Shown: piece by piece, positions 20,331 through 28,558 of the stretch | Position numbering within the stretch: the stretch's first letter is position 1 | Layout of the letters: the number at the start of each line of letters is the position of its first letter | Source of the DNA: Chara braunii | Lineage: Eukaryota > Streptophyta > Charophyceae > Charales > Characeae | DNA length: 28,558 nt | Direction of reading: 5' to 3' | Assembly: GCA_003427395.1 (NCBI GenBank) | Contig: BFEA01000447.1 | Coordinates: forward strand, 973,407-1,001,964 | The notes under the pieces: model-generated | What the model was told of the DNA's origin: nothing | The model's database searches: none | The model's input: the letters and a program-made list of their open reading frames with translations, nothing else | Program-made: the position numbers and the translations under genes

Positions 20331-20502
20331 CTAGTATACATGTCCTAGGAAAGCAGAAAATAATGACAACTAAATCCTAGAGTGGTGGAGGCAGTAGCCT
20401 CGGTCTGGAAACAACTGACTAGTGTATAAGTCCTAAGAACAGCAAAAGCAGAAACAACTATATCCTAGAAATGTCAGAGGCAGTATCCTCCGTCTGAGAG
20501 CA
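20331..20502 (+). repeat. Two-unit tandem repeat of about 85 bp
   Basis: Units 20331-20418 and 20419-20502 share tag.gtata..gtccta, aaagcagaaa, atcctaga and gaggcagta.cct. The end of the 4.5-kb duplication and the adapter junction in copy 1 fall 12 bp into the second unit, so a repeat border may have helped the misassembly. Confidence 0.75.
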
Positions 20503-21229
20503 ACAAAGCAACAACATGACAACCATACGTCACATGAGAAGTGTGTCACAAACCACAGGGTGGGATGGTCTTTGAGGGTGGTTAATGCAACCTAGGGATC
20601 AATAAACTCCTAACGGCATCCACACATAATGACAGGGAGACACAGGTCATCAGGCTCAATGAGGGTAGGGAACTGGGAATGAACAAAATCAATGACCCTA
20701 ACAGATAGACCATCAGGGCGGGTAATGCTCGACTAAAGGGGTGACCACTATGGAGGATCGACCATGCAAGGGAATAAGGTAGCCAGGTATACTGGGCGCA
20801 CCTAGATGAAGCATGTAGGGTTGCCTAACTAGGGCGTGAGGGCCGGCAGAGGGTAGAAAAAGTTATGGGTAAGGGAATCATGCAAATGACTTCTAAGGTG
20901 GGGGAAGTCGGAGTTGGATCCGTAAGTTGGGAAGCCAGGGCAATGCTATGGTCTCGATGCCTATGCGTATACCAAGGGAGAGCCCAACTGAGAGGAACCC
21001 GGCAAAGGGAGACCATCATGCGACACAACCAGGGTACTGATCTTGACGAAGGCCATGAAGCTGCTGATGATGTCCATGATGAGAAGTCCGGAATGTCGTA
21101 GAGGAAGAGTCCCAACGTCTACGAGCTGAAGAGGCAAAATTGTAGTGGATGGAGTACTGAGAAGTCAAAGACGTGGGAAGATAAGTCAATGAGTCAATCG
21201 TCATATCGCGCAGGACGATGACGAGTGCG
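20503..21229. other. 3' flank of the retrotransposon, no LTR identified
   Basis: Downstream of the chromodomain on the minus strand. Short minus-strand frames (for example 20825-21115) have no domain. I found no polypurine tract or LTR-like terminus matching the other side of the element. Confidence 0.5.
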
Positions 21230-21744
21230 CTATGGACGCTCAGAAGCATCTGTCTGCTGCAAAAGGTCTGCCTCAGATGGAGCAAACTCGACTTCAGCGG
21301 TCTCCTCAACCGAGAAAGAAGGAAGAGGGTCAATGGGTTGAGGAGGAGCAGTCAACCCAGCACGACGAGCACGGTCATAGGCACGCACCAACATGCGAGC
21401 GTGCTGCAAGTGCTCGAGGGGCTTCCAAGTAGCCTCCTCATCAGGGTAACCCTTCCAACGTACAAGATACTCGGCGTGGGAAGGATTGTCGTCGGTGACT
21501 CGGCGACCAATGATGTCTGAAACGAGGAACTCCTCGTGGCCGTTCACCATGATGGATGGAGTGCGCTCGTATGGTCGTCCAACGAAGCGCTCAGACGGCA
21601 TGCGGTAGGGACGCAGTAATGAGACGTGGTAGACATTGTGCACACGAGTCTGGCTTAGATAGTCAGGCAACTTCACATGAAAGTTTACCGGGCTAAATGA
21701 GAACCGACGACCTAGAGAATACGGCATGGGCCAAAGAAGCGACG
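21230..21744 (-). pseudogene. pol: Chromovirus integrase C-terminus with chromodomain
   Basis: The frame 21727-21230 encodes VHNVYHVSLLRPYR, the typical end of the integrase C-terminal domain. A chromodomain follows at residues about 65-115 (21383-21535), with the signature YLVRWKGYPDEEATWKPLEHL. Chromodomains at the integrase C-terminus define chromoviruses and are thought to guide insertion towards particular histone marks. Conserved aromatic positions and the WKGY core look intact. A stop at 21712-21714 and a frameshift just downstream of it (about 21690-21710) separate this piece from the rest of integrase. The natural stop is probably the one at 21230-21232. Confidence 0.9.
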
Positions 21745-22690
21745 TCAGAACTTGCTAAGTGCGTCCGTTTCGAGCTGTAAGTGGCGGGCGTTGATAAGCA
21801 CATTATCACCGACTCGGAATGGATGATTCATCCTCGATCGGTTCGCACGTGCGGCGATGCGAATCTGGGAAGTGGTTATGTGCTCATGCACGGTCTTCAT
21901 GATCGATGTCATGTGTGCAACCCAATCATCCAACGCGGGACAACTCGTATCGGGGTGCATCTGTGACGGTCGAAGGAAGTCCACGGAAACACGAGGGTGA
22001 TAGTCGAGGTCGCAATAGTAAGGCGACATCCCCGTGGCTGGCGAGACGGCGTGGTTGTAGGCTATCTCCACGTGGGCAAGATGGAGATCCCAGTGCTGGT
22101 CGTCATGAATAGTCTTTCGGAGAATATATCCAAGAGTCTTGTTCGTGACCTCAGTCTGACCATCAGTTTGGGGTTGGTAAGACGAGGAGAAGTGAAGCTG
22201 GGTGTCGTACATCTCGTGGAGCCGTCGCTAGAATCGGCTGGTAAAGCACGGGTCACGATCAGATATGATACGCAGAGGTAAGCCGTGGTCACGCACGACT
22301 CGGTCAAACACGATGTTGGCGACCTCGCATGCATTGATGGCATAGTGGCACGGAACAAGGCATGCGCGCTTCGTGGAGCGGTCAACGACGACCAGAATAA
22401 CATTATGACCGCGGGGGTTCGGAGGACGAAGAGGACCGATAAAGTCCATCAAAATGGACTGCCAACGACCCTCAGGGATAGGAAGAGTCTAGAGCAAACC
22501 ATAAGGCAAGTGGTTTGCATTGTTCACCTCCTGACAGGTGGGACACTCTGCGACGTAGTCCTTCACAAAGTCTGTGCGCTTCGGCCAGACTTACAGGCAG
22601 CTCACACGAGCCAACGTCTTGTGGAAGCCCATATGATCGACGGTTGCCCGGTCGTGGAACTCTGCTACTGCCCGGACACGTAGCTATTCA
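21745..22690 (-). pseudogene. pol: Ty3/gypsy integrase (zinc-binding and catalytic core)
   Basis: Integrase joins the element's cDNA to host DNA. The HHCC zinc-binding region lies at about 22540-22660 (FHD, DHMG, then CPTC). The catalytic core follows: first Asp in MDFIGPL (22444-22446), second in IISDRD (22258-22260), Glu in DGQTE (22150-22152). The last two are 36 codons apart, the D,D-35-E spacing of the family. Stops break it at 22684-22686, 22591-22593, 22489-22491, 22228-22230 (in place of the usual Trp after SRF) and 21745-21747. The region near 21740 has GPC where the family normally has the GPF/Y motif. Confidence 0.92.
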
Positions 22691-22919
22691 GTAGAGGGAA
22701 TGCAAATATCAGGCTCTCTGGTGCCCTGCGAACGGTGCCAGTACACAAAACTGTTGTCCCGGAGAGAGTAGTTCGAGACGGTCTTGCCACTCCGAAGGGT
22801 CGCATAGATGTCGTGATAGTCGGGGCAGTGGCGGTACATAGTGCGCAACTCGTCGGTCACCGAGTGGTGGACGGTGGTGACCGAGATGGCAACAAGCTGG
22901 ATCTGCACCAGATTATGGT

Positions 22920-23440
22920 CATGACACCGGGATAAGGCATTTGCGACCCGATTGGTCTCACCATTGATGTGCCCAGTGGTGAAACTAAACTCGGATAGGT
23001 CGCGCCACCAGCGAGCCTGTCGAGGAGTGAGCTTCGACTTTGTCAGAAAAACCTGGACACAGAGTTGTCTGTACGCACCGTGAACGGTGCCCCGTGTAGG
23101 TAGTGACGCCAGTGTCGAGCGACATAAACTACTGCGAGAACCTCACGTTCATCAGCAGTTTAGATGATCTCGGCGGCCAGGAGCTGACAGGAGTAGAAGG
23201 CTATTGGACAATCACCTGAGCGAGACTCGACAGTGCCGTTCTCGGCGATGGTAGGAAAATAGTCAATAGAAGGTTCGTCAATAGTTGGACGAGTAAGCGT
23301 GAGGCGGGAAGCGGTGGTAGGGGTAAGAGGTGGGAAGAGAGGGATGCGAGGATGAGAGGAATCAGGAGAGGAGGGGGAAAAACTCTTACAGCAAAGTCTG
23401 ACGCATCGGTGGTAAGGATAAAAGAGCGATCAAAATCGGG
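22920..23440 (-). pseudogene. pol: RNase H domain with a Ser/Pro-rich insertion
   Basis: RNase H degrades the RNA of the RNA-DNA hybrid during reverse transcription. The start is clear: PVLHLPDFDRSFILTTDASD, with the first catalytic Asp at 23405-23407. After a frameshift the domain resumes with IAFYSCQLL, DEREVLAVVY (catalytic Glu) and RTDN (Asp at 23067-23069), ending near NALSR. Between the first strand and IAFYS is an open stretch of about 50 residues (about 23210-23390) rich in Ser, Pro, Thr and Leu, where other Ty3/gypsy RNase H domains have a short turn. A stop lies at 23160-23162 and another frameshift near 23040. Confidence 0.85.
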
Positions 23441-24440
23441 TAGGTGAAGAACCGGTGCACATGTCCACCGCCTTTTTGAGGGCGCGGAAGGCGTCCTCGT
23501 GGAGGGGTGTCCAAACCCATGGCGGGTTCTTCCGGAGGAGGGTGGAGGTAAGGAGCAGGAATACCTAGCGTATCCCTGGATGAAATTACTATAGTAGCTA
23601 GTGAGGCCTAGGAAGTTGTAAAGCTGTTTGGCGGATGTGGGGACGGGCCACTCTGCAGTAGCAATGATCTTCGCGTCATCCATGTGGAGACCCTAGTCAG
23701 ACACGAAGTGTCCTAAGAAATCCACTTTGTGTTGGGCAAAGCGGCACTTGCTCAGCTTGGCGTAGAAGCTATGTCTGCGCAAACGGTCAAGGGCGTCGTG
23801 GCGGTGTCTGAGATGCTCCTCAAGGGTACGGCTGTAGATCAGGATATTGTCAAGGTAGACAAGAACGTACTGCTCCAGGATGTCCCTAAAGATGTCGTTC
23901 ATCGCCCCCTAGAAGGTAGCGAATTCGTTGGTGAGGCCGGATGACATCACAGTAAACTCAGAGTGGCCGACGCGCGATCGGAACGCTGTCTTCGGCTGGT
24001 CCGCTGCAGCGACGCGGATTTGATGGTAACCGCTACGAAGATCAGTCTTTGTAAAGAAGCGGTTGCCTGCTAGGCAATTGAACAGCTCGTCAGAACGAGG
24101 TATGGGGTAGCTGTTGAGACCGTATAGCGGTTGAGACCGCGATAATCGATGTAGAGACGGAGAGTTTCATCCGCTTTGTGAGCAAAGAGGACGGGTGCAC
24201 CCCACGGGGAGTTGCAGGGTTTAATGAAACCCAGTCTCAGGAGCTCGTCAAGTTTACGTTTGAGTTCAGTGGCCTCGGGGATCGAGAGTCTGTAGGGCGT
24301 CTGGTGGTGAACACGATAGTCATGCACAAGCTGGATGGAGTCCTCGAAGTTGCGCATCGGTGGGATGTCGGCGTACGAGAACAACGATGGGAAAACGTCG
24401 TGGTACTTCGAATGAGGTTACGAATTGCAGGCTCCAAATC
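23441..24440 (-). pseudogene. pol: Ty3/gypsy reverse transcriptase
   Basis: Copies the element's RNA into DNA. Motifs in order: [20 protein letters not shown] and a DYRGLNRYT box (24070-24384 frame), TKTDLRSGYHQI with the first catalytic Asp, SSGLTNEFATF, then the catalytic box at 23846-23857, which reads YLDN where the family has YxDD. The thumb follows with VDFLGHFVS and FLGLTSYYSNFI. Stops lie at 23909-23911 and 23693-23695. Frameshifts lie near 24410, 24080 and about 23500. The Asp-to-Asn change at a catalytic residue would on its own abolish polymerase activity. Together these make the copy clearly dead. Confidence 0.95.
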
Positions 24441-24597
24441 GGCCGTATAGCGTGCGAGTTTCTCAGTGTCAGCATCAGCGCGCGACGACGGGGTGGACTC
24501 CACGGACGGCGAAGGGAGGGAAGTAGAGATGGGAGTCATGGAGATAGCAGAAGGATCTGGCTCCAGAGAGATGAGCTCGACGTCAGGACAGGGTGGA

Positions 24598-25273
24598 TCA
24601 TAGTGCAAGAGATCCATAACGTTCACCGTAAAGAAGGTGACGTCGTTCTGTCGGATGAAGTGGGCGAACTGCCGAGGCGGTGATAGTAGGAGATGGTGTG
24701 GGCACGGAAAGCTCCGGGGAAGAAGGATCGGGCCGTGGTGTCGTAGTGGTACCAATGAAAGGTACGCGATACGTCTGTCCACACTTCATTTTGAGAACGA
24801 GAGTGCTGGTCGCCCAATCGGCCTTGGTACTACGAAACCTACGAGACCTCGGAGTACCGAGAATGAAGTCGTACCTCGTCTCCATCACATCGAAATGTGC
24901 AGAGAAGCAGTGACGACGGGACTCTGGGGGACGATCAGTAGGCTCCAAGGTGAGGAAGAAAGAGAGGTTGGTGACCGTCTCATTGAAGAAGCGTTGGGTC
25001 TTGTCATCCCCTAGGGTGACGGAGATGGGAGTCAGAGACCCTGTCGTGGGTACGCGGGCTTCTTTCACCACGTGGGTAAATGAAGTCGCCCTGAGATCCG
25101 AAATCCCACAATGCTGAGTACACCCTCATGGAGGTCCTCAATCGTACTGGAATGATCAGGAGGGTGCGATCAGGGTCAAAGAGGATGGTGAGAAGGCGAC
25201 GCAGTGCAGCGTCATGCAGGGTGAGTCGCTCCTGACGAGCCTGGAGCATGCTAAAATCCAGAAGAGAGGACAC
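24598..25273 (-). pseudogene. pol: Retropepsin-like aspartic protease and linker
   Basis: Cleaves the Gag-Pol polyprotein in active elements. The frame 25273-25004 contains SALWDFGSQGDFI, aligned with the active-site loop D[ST]GA..FI, but with Phe in place of Ser/Thr (25100-25102). The next frame (25071-24598) carries YDFILGTP at about 24850-24873, matching the second hallmark YD.ILG. A frameshift near 25040 separates the two halves. After the protease, the linker to reverse transcriptase continues in a third frame between about 24690 and 24410. Confidence 0.8.
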
Positions 25274-25334
25274 AACGTCCGCACGAGTCGCAAGCTGCTC
25301 GCCGCAACGGTCTGAGCGAATGATTCGATGCGTC

Positions 25335-25390
25335 GGTAGTCGAGGAGAGGTAGTCGAGGAGAGGTAGTCGAGGAGAGGTAGTCGAGGAGA
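25335..25390 (-). repeat. Four perfect 14-bp tandem repeats inside gag-pol
   Basis: ggtagtcgaggaga is repeated exactly four times (25335-25348, 25349-25362, 25363-25376, 25377-25390). Three extra copies add 42 bp, a multiple of three, so expansion from one copy would keep the reading frame. It lies between the zinc knuckle and the protease. Confidence 0.95.
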
Positions 25391-25603
25391 CGGTGGTCTG
25401 CGGAGGCGCAGACGGTACTGCGACAGAGGGCTGAGTACACTCTATCGGGTCCTGCGATACTTCATCTCAGAGGGGCAAACCGCGACGAAGATGTCGGGAA
25501 CCGACTACTAAGGGGGGCGCAGGTGTACACTGCACCGTGGCTAAGAGGCGCAGCGAGGATGCGAGGCGCCGGGGAGGGACTGAACACGATGTTGGTGAGA
25601 GAG

Positions 25604-25940
25604 CTAAGCGTAGTGGCGGTCGAGCGCGGCGGTGTACGGGCACTGCGAGGAGGTATGACCGTCCTGGCGGCAGCGCAAACACCCACGCCGGCCCAAAATG
25701 GTCGCGCGTTCCTCAGCAGAAAGGACACCACGAGGAGAGACAAAGCCCTGAGGGAGGTCGTACTGAGGGACCTCGGGGGGCGACGCGCCAGCGTGACCAG
25801 AGCGGCTGTGTGCCTGGGAGAGGGTGGAGAGGACGAGCTGGAGGCGCTCGACTATAGGGAGAGTAGAGTCCTCCGGGTGGTAGTGGACGACCTCGCAGAG
25901 GTCGAGGTTGTCGCTATGGTCACCCTCCGTCGACAACGGG
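25604..25940 (-). pseudogene. gag: Gag nucleocapsid part with CCHC zinc knuckle
   Basis: The frame ending at 25604 encodes CLRCRQDGHTSSQC at residues 86-99 (25640-25681), an exact C-x2-C-x4-H-x4-C zinc knuckle used to bind the element's RNA. The upstream part is acidic and continues the capsid region after a frameshift near 25940. The knuckle itself is intact. Confidence 0.92.
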
Positions 25941-26635
25941 GAACAGCGTTCTGCTCACCATACTCGAGTGCGCTGAAGCGGTGCGAGAAGTGACGGCCCT
26001 GCTGCGAGGAACGGCCGGGACGACCGTGGAAAGGGGAACGACGCTGGGAAGTGTCGTGAGAGGAGGGAGCGTAACCTGTACATTGAGGCAGGGAGGAGGA
26101 AGTGGGTTGAAGACGGGCCCTCATCCGCTGATGGACCCTGGCGCCCTCATAAGCCTGCGGGGCCGATGTGAAGTCATACCGCCATAACTCGGAGCGGTAC
26201 TCAAAGGGAAGGCTGGCCAAGAAACGACCGATGAGGGCAGCCTCGGGGAGGAACGCCACATCACAAATGAGGCGGGCGTCCTGAAAGACATGGATGTGGA
26301 GGTCCAGGACGGCAACGCCACTAGAATCGGACCAGCGTGTACTGACGACAAGCTCGAAGGCGTCAATCACGTCATGTCGGGCTCTCAAGTGATCCTCGAG
26401 GAACGCCTGAAAATCCATGAAGGTCGGGGTCTGACCCTCACGAAGGGAGTGAGTGTAGAAATCCTCCTAGGCGTCGAAAGGACCGTCACGCAAGCGCGTG
26501 GAGAGGTGAGCCACCCGGTGGAACGCCCATGAGTTTCATCGTGCGGGTGGCAGACTGCAGCCACCGAGACACGCATATCCCTGTACCATCATACAAGGCA
26601 ATGTTCGTCAAGCGGACAAGTGGTGCGCCACCGTT
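25852..26635 (-). pseudogene. gag: Gag capsid-like core
   Basis: Resembles the retrotransposon gag domain. An initial segment with GICVSRWLQSATRTMKLMG lies in one frame (about 26540-26635). After a frameshift near 26520 the reading continues with FMDFQAFLEDHLRARHD and a helical region ending SLPFEYRSELWRYDFTSA, where L..L....R..L is typical. A TAG at 26467-26469 occupies a likely Trp position. Assignment rests on position before the zinc knuckle and the pattern of Trp and Leu residues. Confidence 0.75.
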
Positions 26636-27565
26636 TTAGCGGCGAGGAGATCGAGGAGCAGAGGCCTGCGCTACGACAGAGTAAGTCGGTGCAGGTCCTG
26701 GAGAAAGGGGCGCAACTGACTGGACGCTTGGGCCGCATAAGGGAGCGGCGGGGGCAACAACGACAGGCTGCGAGGGAGCTGCGATAGAAGAGGTTGTAGC
26801 AATCGAGGGAGTAGGAAGGAGGTAGAATGGGGGTGGAGGGGGTGTAGGGCGACGGAAGCGAGCCTGCATGGATGGAAGAGTAGAGGAAGAAGGGAGTGCG
26901 CCGGAAGGCGCGGCCACCTGTGATGGTAGGGGTGGTTGAAGGCGTAAGAGGGCGAGATCGGCCCGGATTTGGGCAAGCTCGGTCTCAAGACGGCGGAGAT
27001 ATATCGAGCGAGGAGTACTAGAAGGAGGAGTGGGGGAAGTAGATGCACGAGCAGCGCGGGGCATCCCATAAGGGGGACAGCCAGGTGGCGCGACGGTCGT
27101 GCGAAAGGGAGGGAAAAGCGGGGCACCCGAAAAAGTTGAGACCGTGGCAGAGGGTTGTGAATCTGTGGTCGTGGTGACCGGAATCTGGGTGGGTGCACCC
27201 ATAGAGTGAGGGAAGGCCTGGCCCATCGCGGCCATCTCGCTAGGAGCGTGGACGGTCACCAGGATGGCCGGGTAGAGGGCAGCAGAGGAGGAAGTTCCGC
27301 CGTGGCCACCATGTCGGAGGACGGGGGACCCGAACTGGGAACCAGGGGAAGAGCGAGAGTGGGAAGAGGAAGGACGACCAACATCCTGGAGTTGTCGCAG
27401 GTCAACGACAAGAGTCGCCACCTGCGCCTGTAAAAGTGCAAGAAGGGAGGTGAGGAGGGTGTGCAAATCCCCCTGGGGTTGATGGCCCTGGTCCGCTGGC
27501 ACGGGTATGGAGTCTGGTGTCGAAGTCGTCGTTGCGTCGGCGGCTTGTGACACGCCGTCGGCCAT
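26636..27565 (-). pseudogene. gag: Gag N-terminal region (309 codons, Pro/Ser-rich)
   Basis: The longest open frame of the element, starting at the ATG at 27563-27565. It is rich in Pro, Ser, Ala and Thr, with a leucine-rich helix at residues about 33-60 and a likely coiled coil at 187-210 (LRRLETELAQIRADLALLRL). It ends at a TAA (26636-26638), after which the same frame continues into the capsid-like core, so this stop looks like a mutation. The start choice follows the first ATG in frame and is not otherwise supported. Confidence 0.7.
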
Positions 27566-27748
27566 AGGGAGTGACGGGCGGACTGGAGGGGGTCAGAGGA
27601 GGTCCGCATGAGCGGGGGGCATAGGGGGTGGTCCACGGTAGAAAGCGATGGGCGACACTAGTGAGTCGAGCGCGGGCGCTCGCAAAGGGGGAAGGGTGGC
27701 TCGGGTCCAAGATGCCCGAATGGAAAGGGGAAGTAGCGGGGGGTAGGA
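27566..27748. other. Probable 5' leader of the retrotransposon
   Basis: Lies just upstream of the gag ATG on the minus strand. No primer binding site matching initiator tRNA-Met (tggtatcagagc type) was found. Open frames overlapping gag in other frames have no domain. Confidence 0.4.
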
Positions 27749-27812
27749 GAACCCTAAACCCTAGAAAAACCCTAAGAAAACCCTAACCGGAGTTTGAGTG
27801 GTTAGGGTAGGG
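27749..27812 (+). repeat. Telomere-like CCCTAAA motifs
   Basis: aaccctaaaccctagaaa, then aaccctaag, aaccctaacc, and further on gttagggtaggg in the opposite sense. These are degenerate plant-type telomere repeats or teloboxes, about 185 bp upstream of the gag ATG. Confidence 0.8.
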
Positions 27813-27829
27813 TACCGGTGACCTAATCA

Positions 27830-27995
27830 AGAAAATAAAATAGCAAGCATGGGGGCGAGGCGGAAGGAAAAATAAATAAACAGTGAAATTTTGAGATCAT
27901 AATAAAAATAAATAAATAAAAAATAAATAAAAATAAAGAAATAAGGAAACAAAATGTGAAGAGAAAAATAATATTTATTTCTCTAATACTATAAA
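27830..27995. other. A+T-rich stretch
   Basis: Dominated by aaataaataaa motifs between GC-rich neighbours. On the minus strand it contains tttatagtattagag near 27985, which is TATA-like, but no LTR border could be fixed. Confidence 0.6.
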
Positions 27996-28069
27996 GGAAA
28001 TAGAGGGTCTCGCGTGACGGTCCCACACGAGCACCCGTCACCAGCGTTGGGAAAAGTCGGAAGGGGCCC

Positions 28070-28400
28070 AGGGCACATGCCGGGAGCGGGCGGCGAAACG
28101 ACGCGAAGGCCAAACGGGTCGGGAGCAGGCGGCAAAACGGCCCGAAGGCCGAAGGGGTCGGGAGGGGCGGGGAAACAGCGACCGGGCGGGGAAACAGTGA
28201 GCGGGCAGGCACGGCACGCAGGGAAGTGTGTTGAACAGCGGGCGGGTCGGGAGCGGGCGGTGAAACGACACGAAGACCGAAGGGGTCGGGAGGGGGCGGG
28301 GAAACGGCGACCGGGCGGGGAAACAGCGACCGGGCGGGTAAACAGTGAGCGGGCGGGCACGACACGCAGGGGAGTGTGTTGAACAGCGGGCGCGTCGAAT
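28070..28400 (+). repeat. GC-rich minisatellite with higher-order units
   Basis: Short units built on gcgaccgggcggggaaaca and gggtcgggagcgggcgg are arranged in longer repeats. gcgggc.ggcacg.cacgcag followed by gtgtgttgaacagcgggcg is found at 28201 and 28349, 148 bp apart. Open frames on both strands here are repeat by-products. Confidence 0.85.
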
Positions 28401-28508
28401 GAGCGGAGCCGCGGGCGGGCGGGAAGATACAGCGCTCCGATTCATTGGATGTTGCTCATCCTATCGATGGAAGTAGCATGGCACGAGCCGCGAGGTTGGA
28501 GAGTTATC

Positions 28509-28509
<1 letters not shown>

Positions 28510-28558
<49 letters not shown>
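28510..28558 (+). repeat. (TC)n microsatellite at the window end
   Basis: Uninterrupted TC dinucleotides from about 28510 to the last base. The right end is outside the window. Confidence 0.97.

Larger units (their letters stand above)
15915..20430. repeat. Large duplicated block, copy 2 (probable genuine locus)
   Basis: This is the second copy of the 4516-bp block. On its left it continues into a related 256-bp tandem unit, and on its right, without any adapter, into the second unit of an 85-bp tandem repeat and then the flank of the retrotransposon. Both borders therefore look natural, unlike the right border of copy 1. Confidence 0.93.

Noticed and set aside
20825-21115. Additional element gene downstream of the chromodomain
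   Set aside because: 96 codons with no motif and an overlapping plus-strand frame of similar length. No support beyond being open.
24237-24782. Separate minus-strand gene of 181 codons
   Set aside because: Its middle part is the protease-to-reverse-transcriptase linker in a shifted frame. The ends are out-of-frame readings of protease and reverse transcriptase.
27700-27840. Primer binding site candidates near the gag leader
   Set aside because: tggacccgagccacc on the minus strand begins with TGG but matches no tRNA 3' end I can name, and no LTR end precedes it.
27823-28365. Minus-strand open frame of 180 codons
   Set aside because: It is formed by the GC-rich minisatellite and the A+T-rich block. 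Alternative frames on both strands are equally open.

Overview
The window looks like repeat-dominated nuclear DNA from a plant-lineage (streptophyte) genome. Signs are a chromodomain-bearing Ty3/gypsy element, telomere-like CCCTAAA motifs, tRNA-related short retroposons, a LINE relic, and many degenerate minisatellites and long homopolymers, with no intact host gene. Mutation patterns that fit decay at CG and CHG methylation sites point the same way. A charophyte alga such as Chara is possible, but the sequence does not prove it. I found no intact protein-coding, rRNA or functional tRNA gene.

Layout. (1) Bases 1-4516 are an apparently perfect copy of 15915-20430. The segment holds relics of a non-LTR retrotransposon reverse transcriptase, a tandem duplication, a 111-bp tandem repeat and a 113-bp foldback hairpin. 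(2) Bases 4517-4554 are two head-to-head copies of the 19-bp Tn5/Nextera mosaic end, i.e. a mate-pair junction adapter left in the assembly. The shared sequence stops exactly one base before it. The first copy, and its linkage to 4555 onward, are therefore probably assembly artefacts. (3) 4555-15915 is a gene-free mosaic: two copies of a 230-bp tRNA-containing retroposon (one with a 17-bp target-site duplication), a small poly-A retroposon, purine-rich repeats, a 45-bp minisatellite whose every unit can fold, a tandem tRNA-like repeat, a small inverted-repeat element with a second dispersed copy, a 390-base assembly gap, and a 75-T run. (4) 15424-16557 holds outward inverted repeats around a 256-bp tandem repeat, then the second copy of the duplicated block.

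(5) 21230-27565 on the minus strand is a decayed Ty3/gypsy chromovirus: gag with a CCHC knuckle, protease, reverse transcriptase, RNase H, integrase and chromodomain in the expected order. It carries at least eleven nonsense codons and about eight frameshifts. The RT YxDD motif reads YLDN and the protease DSG/DTG motif reads DFG. The integrase D,D-35-E spacing is kept. A Ser/Pro-rich stretch of about 50 residues lies inside the RNase H domain. No LTR pair was identified. (6) The right edge has telomere-like repeats, an A+T-rich stretch, a GC-rich minisatellite and a (TC)n run reaching the window end.

The genes do not form a working system: everything recognisable is a mobile-element relic or a repeat. 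The most consequential observation is the adapter-bounded false duplication. The most biological ones are the RNase H insertion, the methylation-like decay pattern, the tRNA-containing retroposon and the foldback elements.
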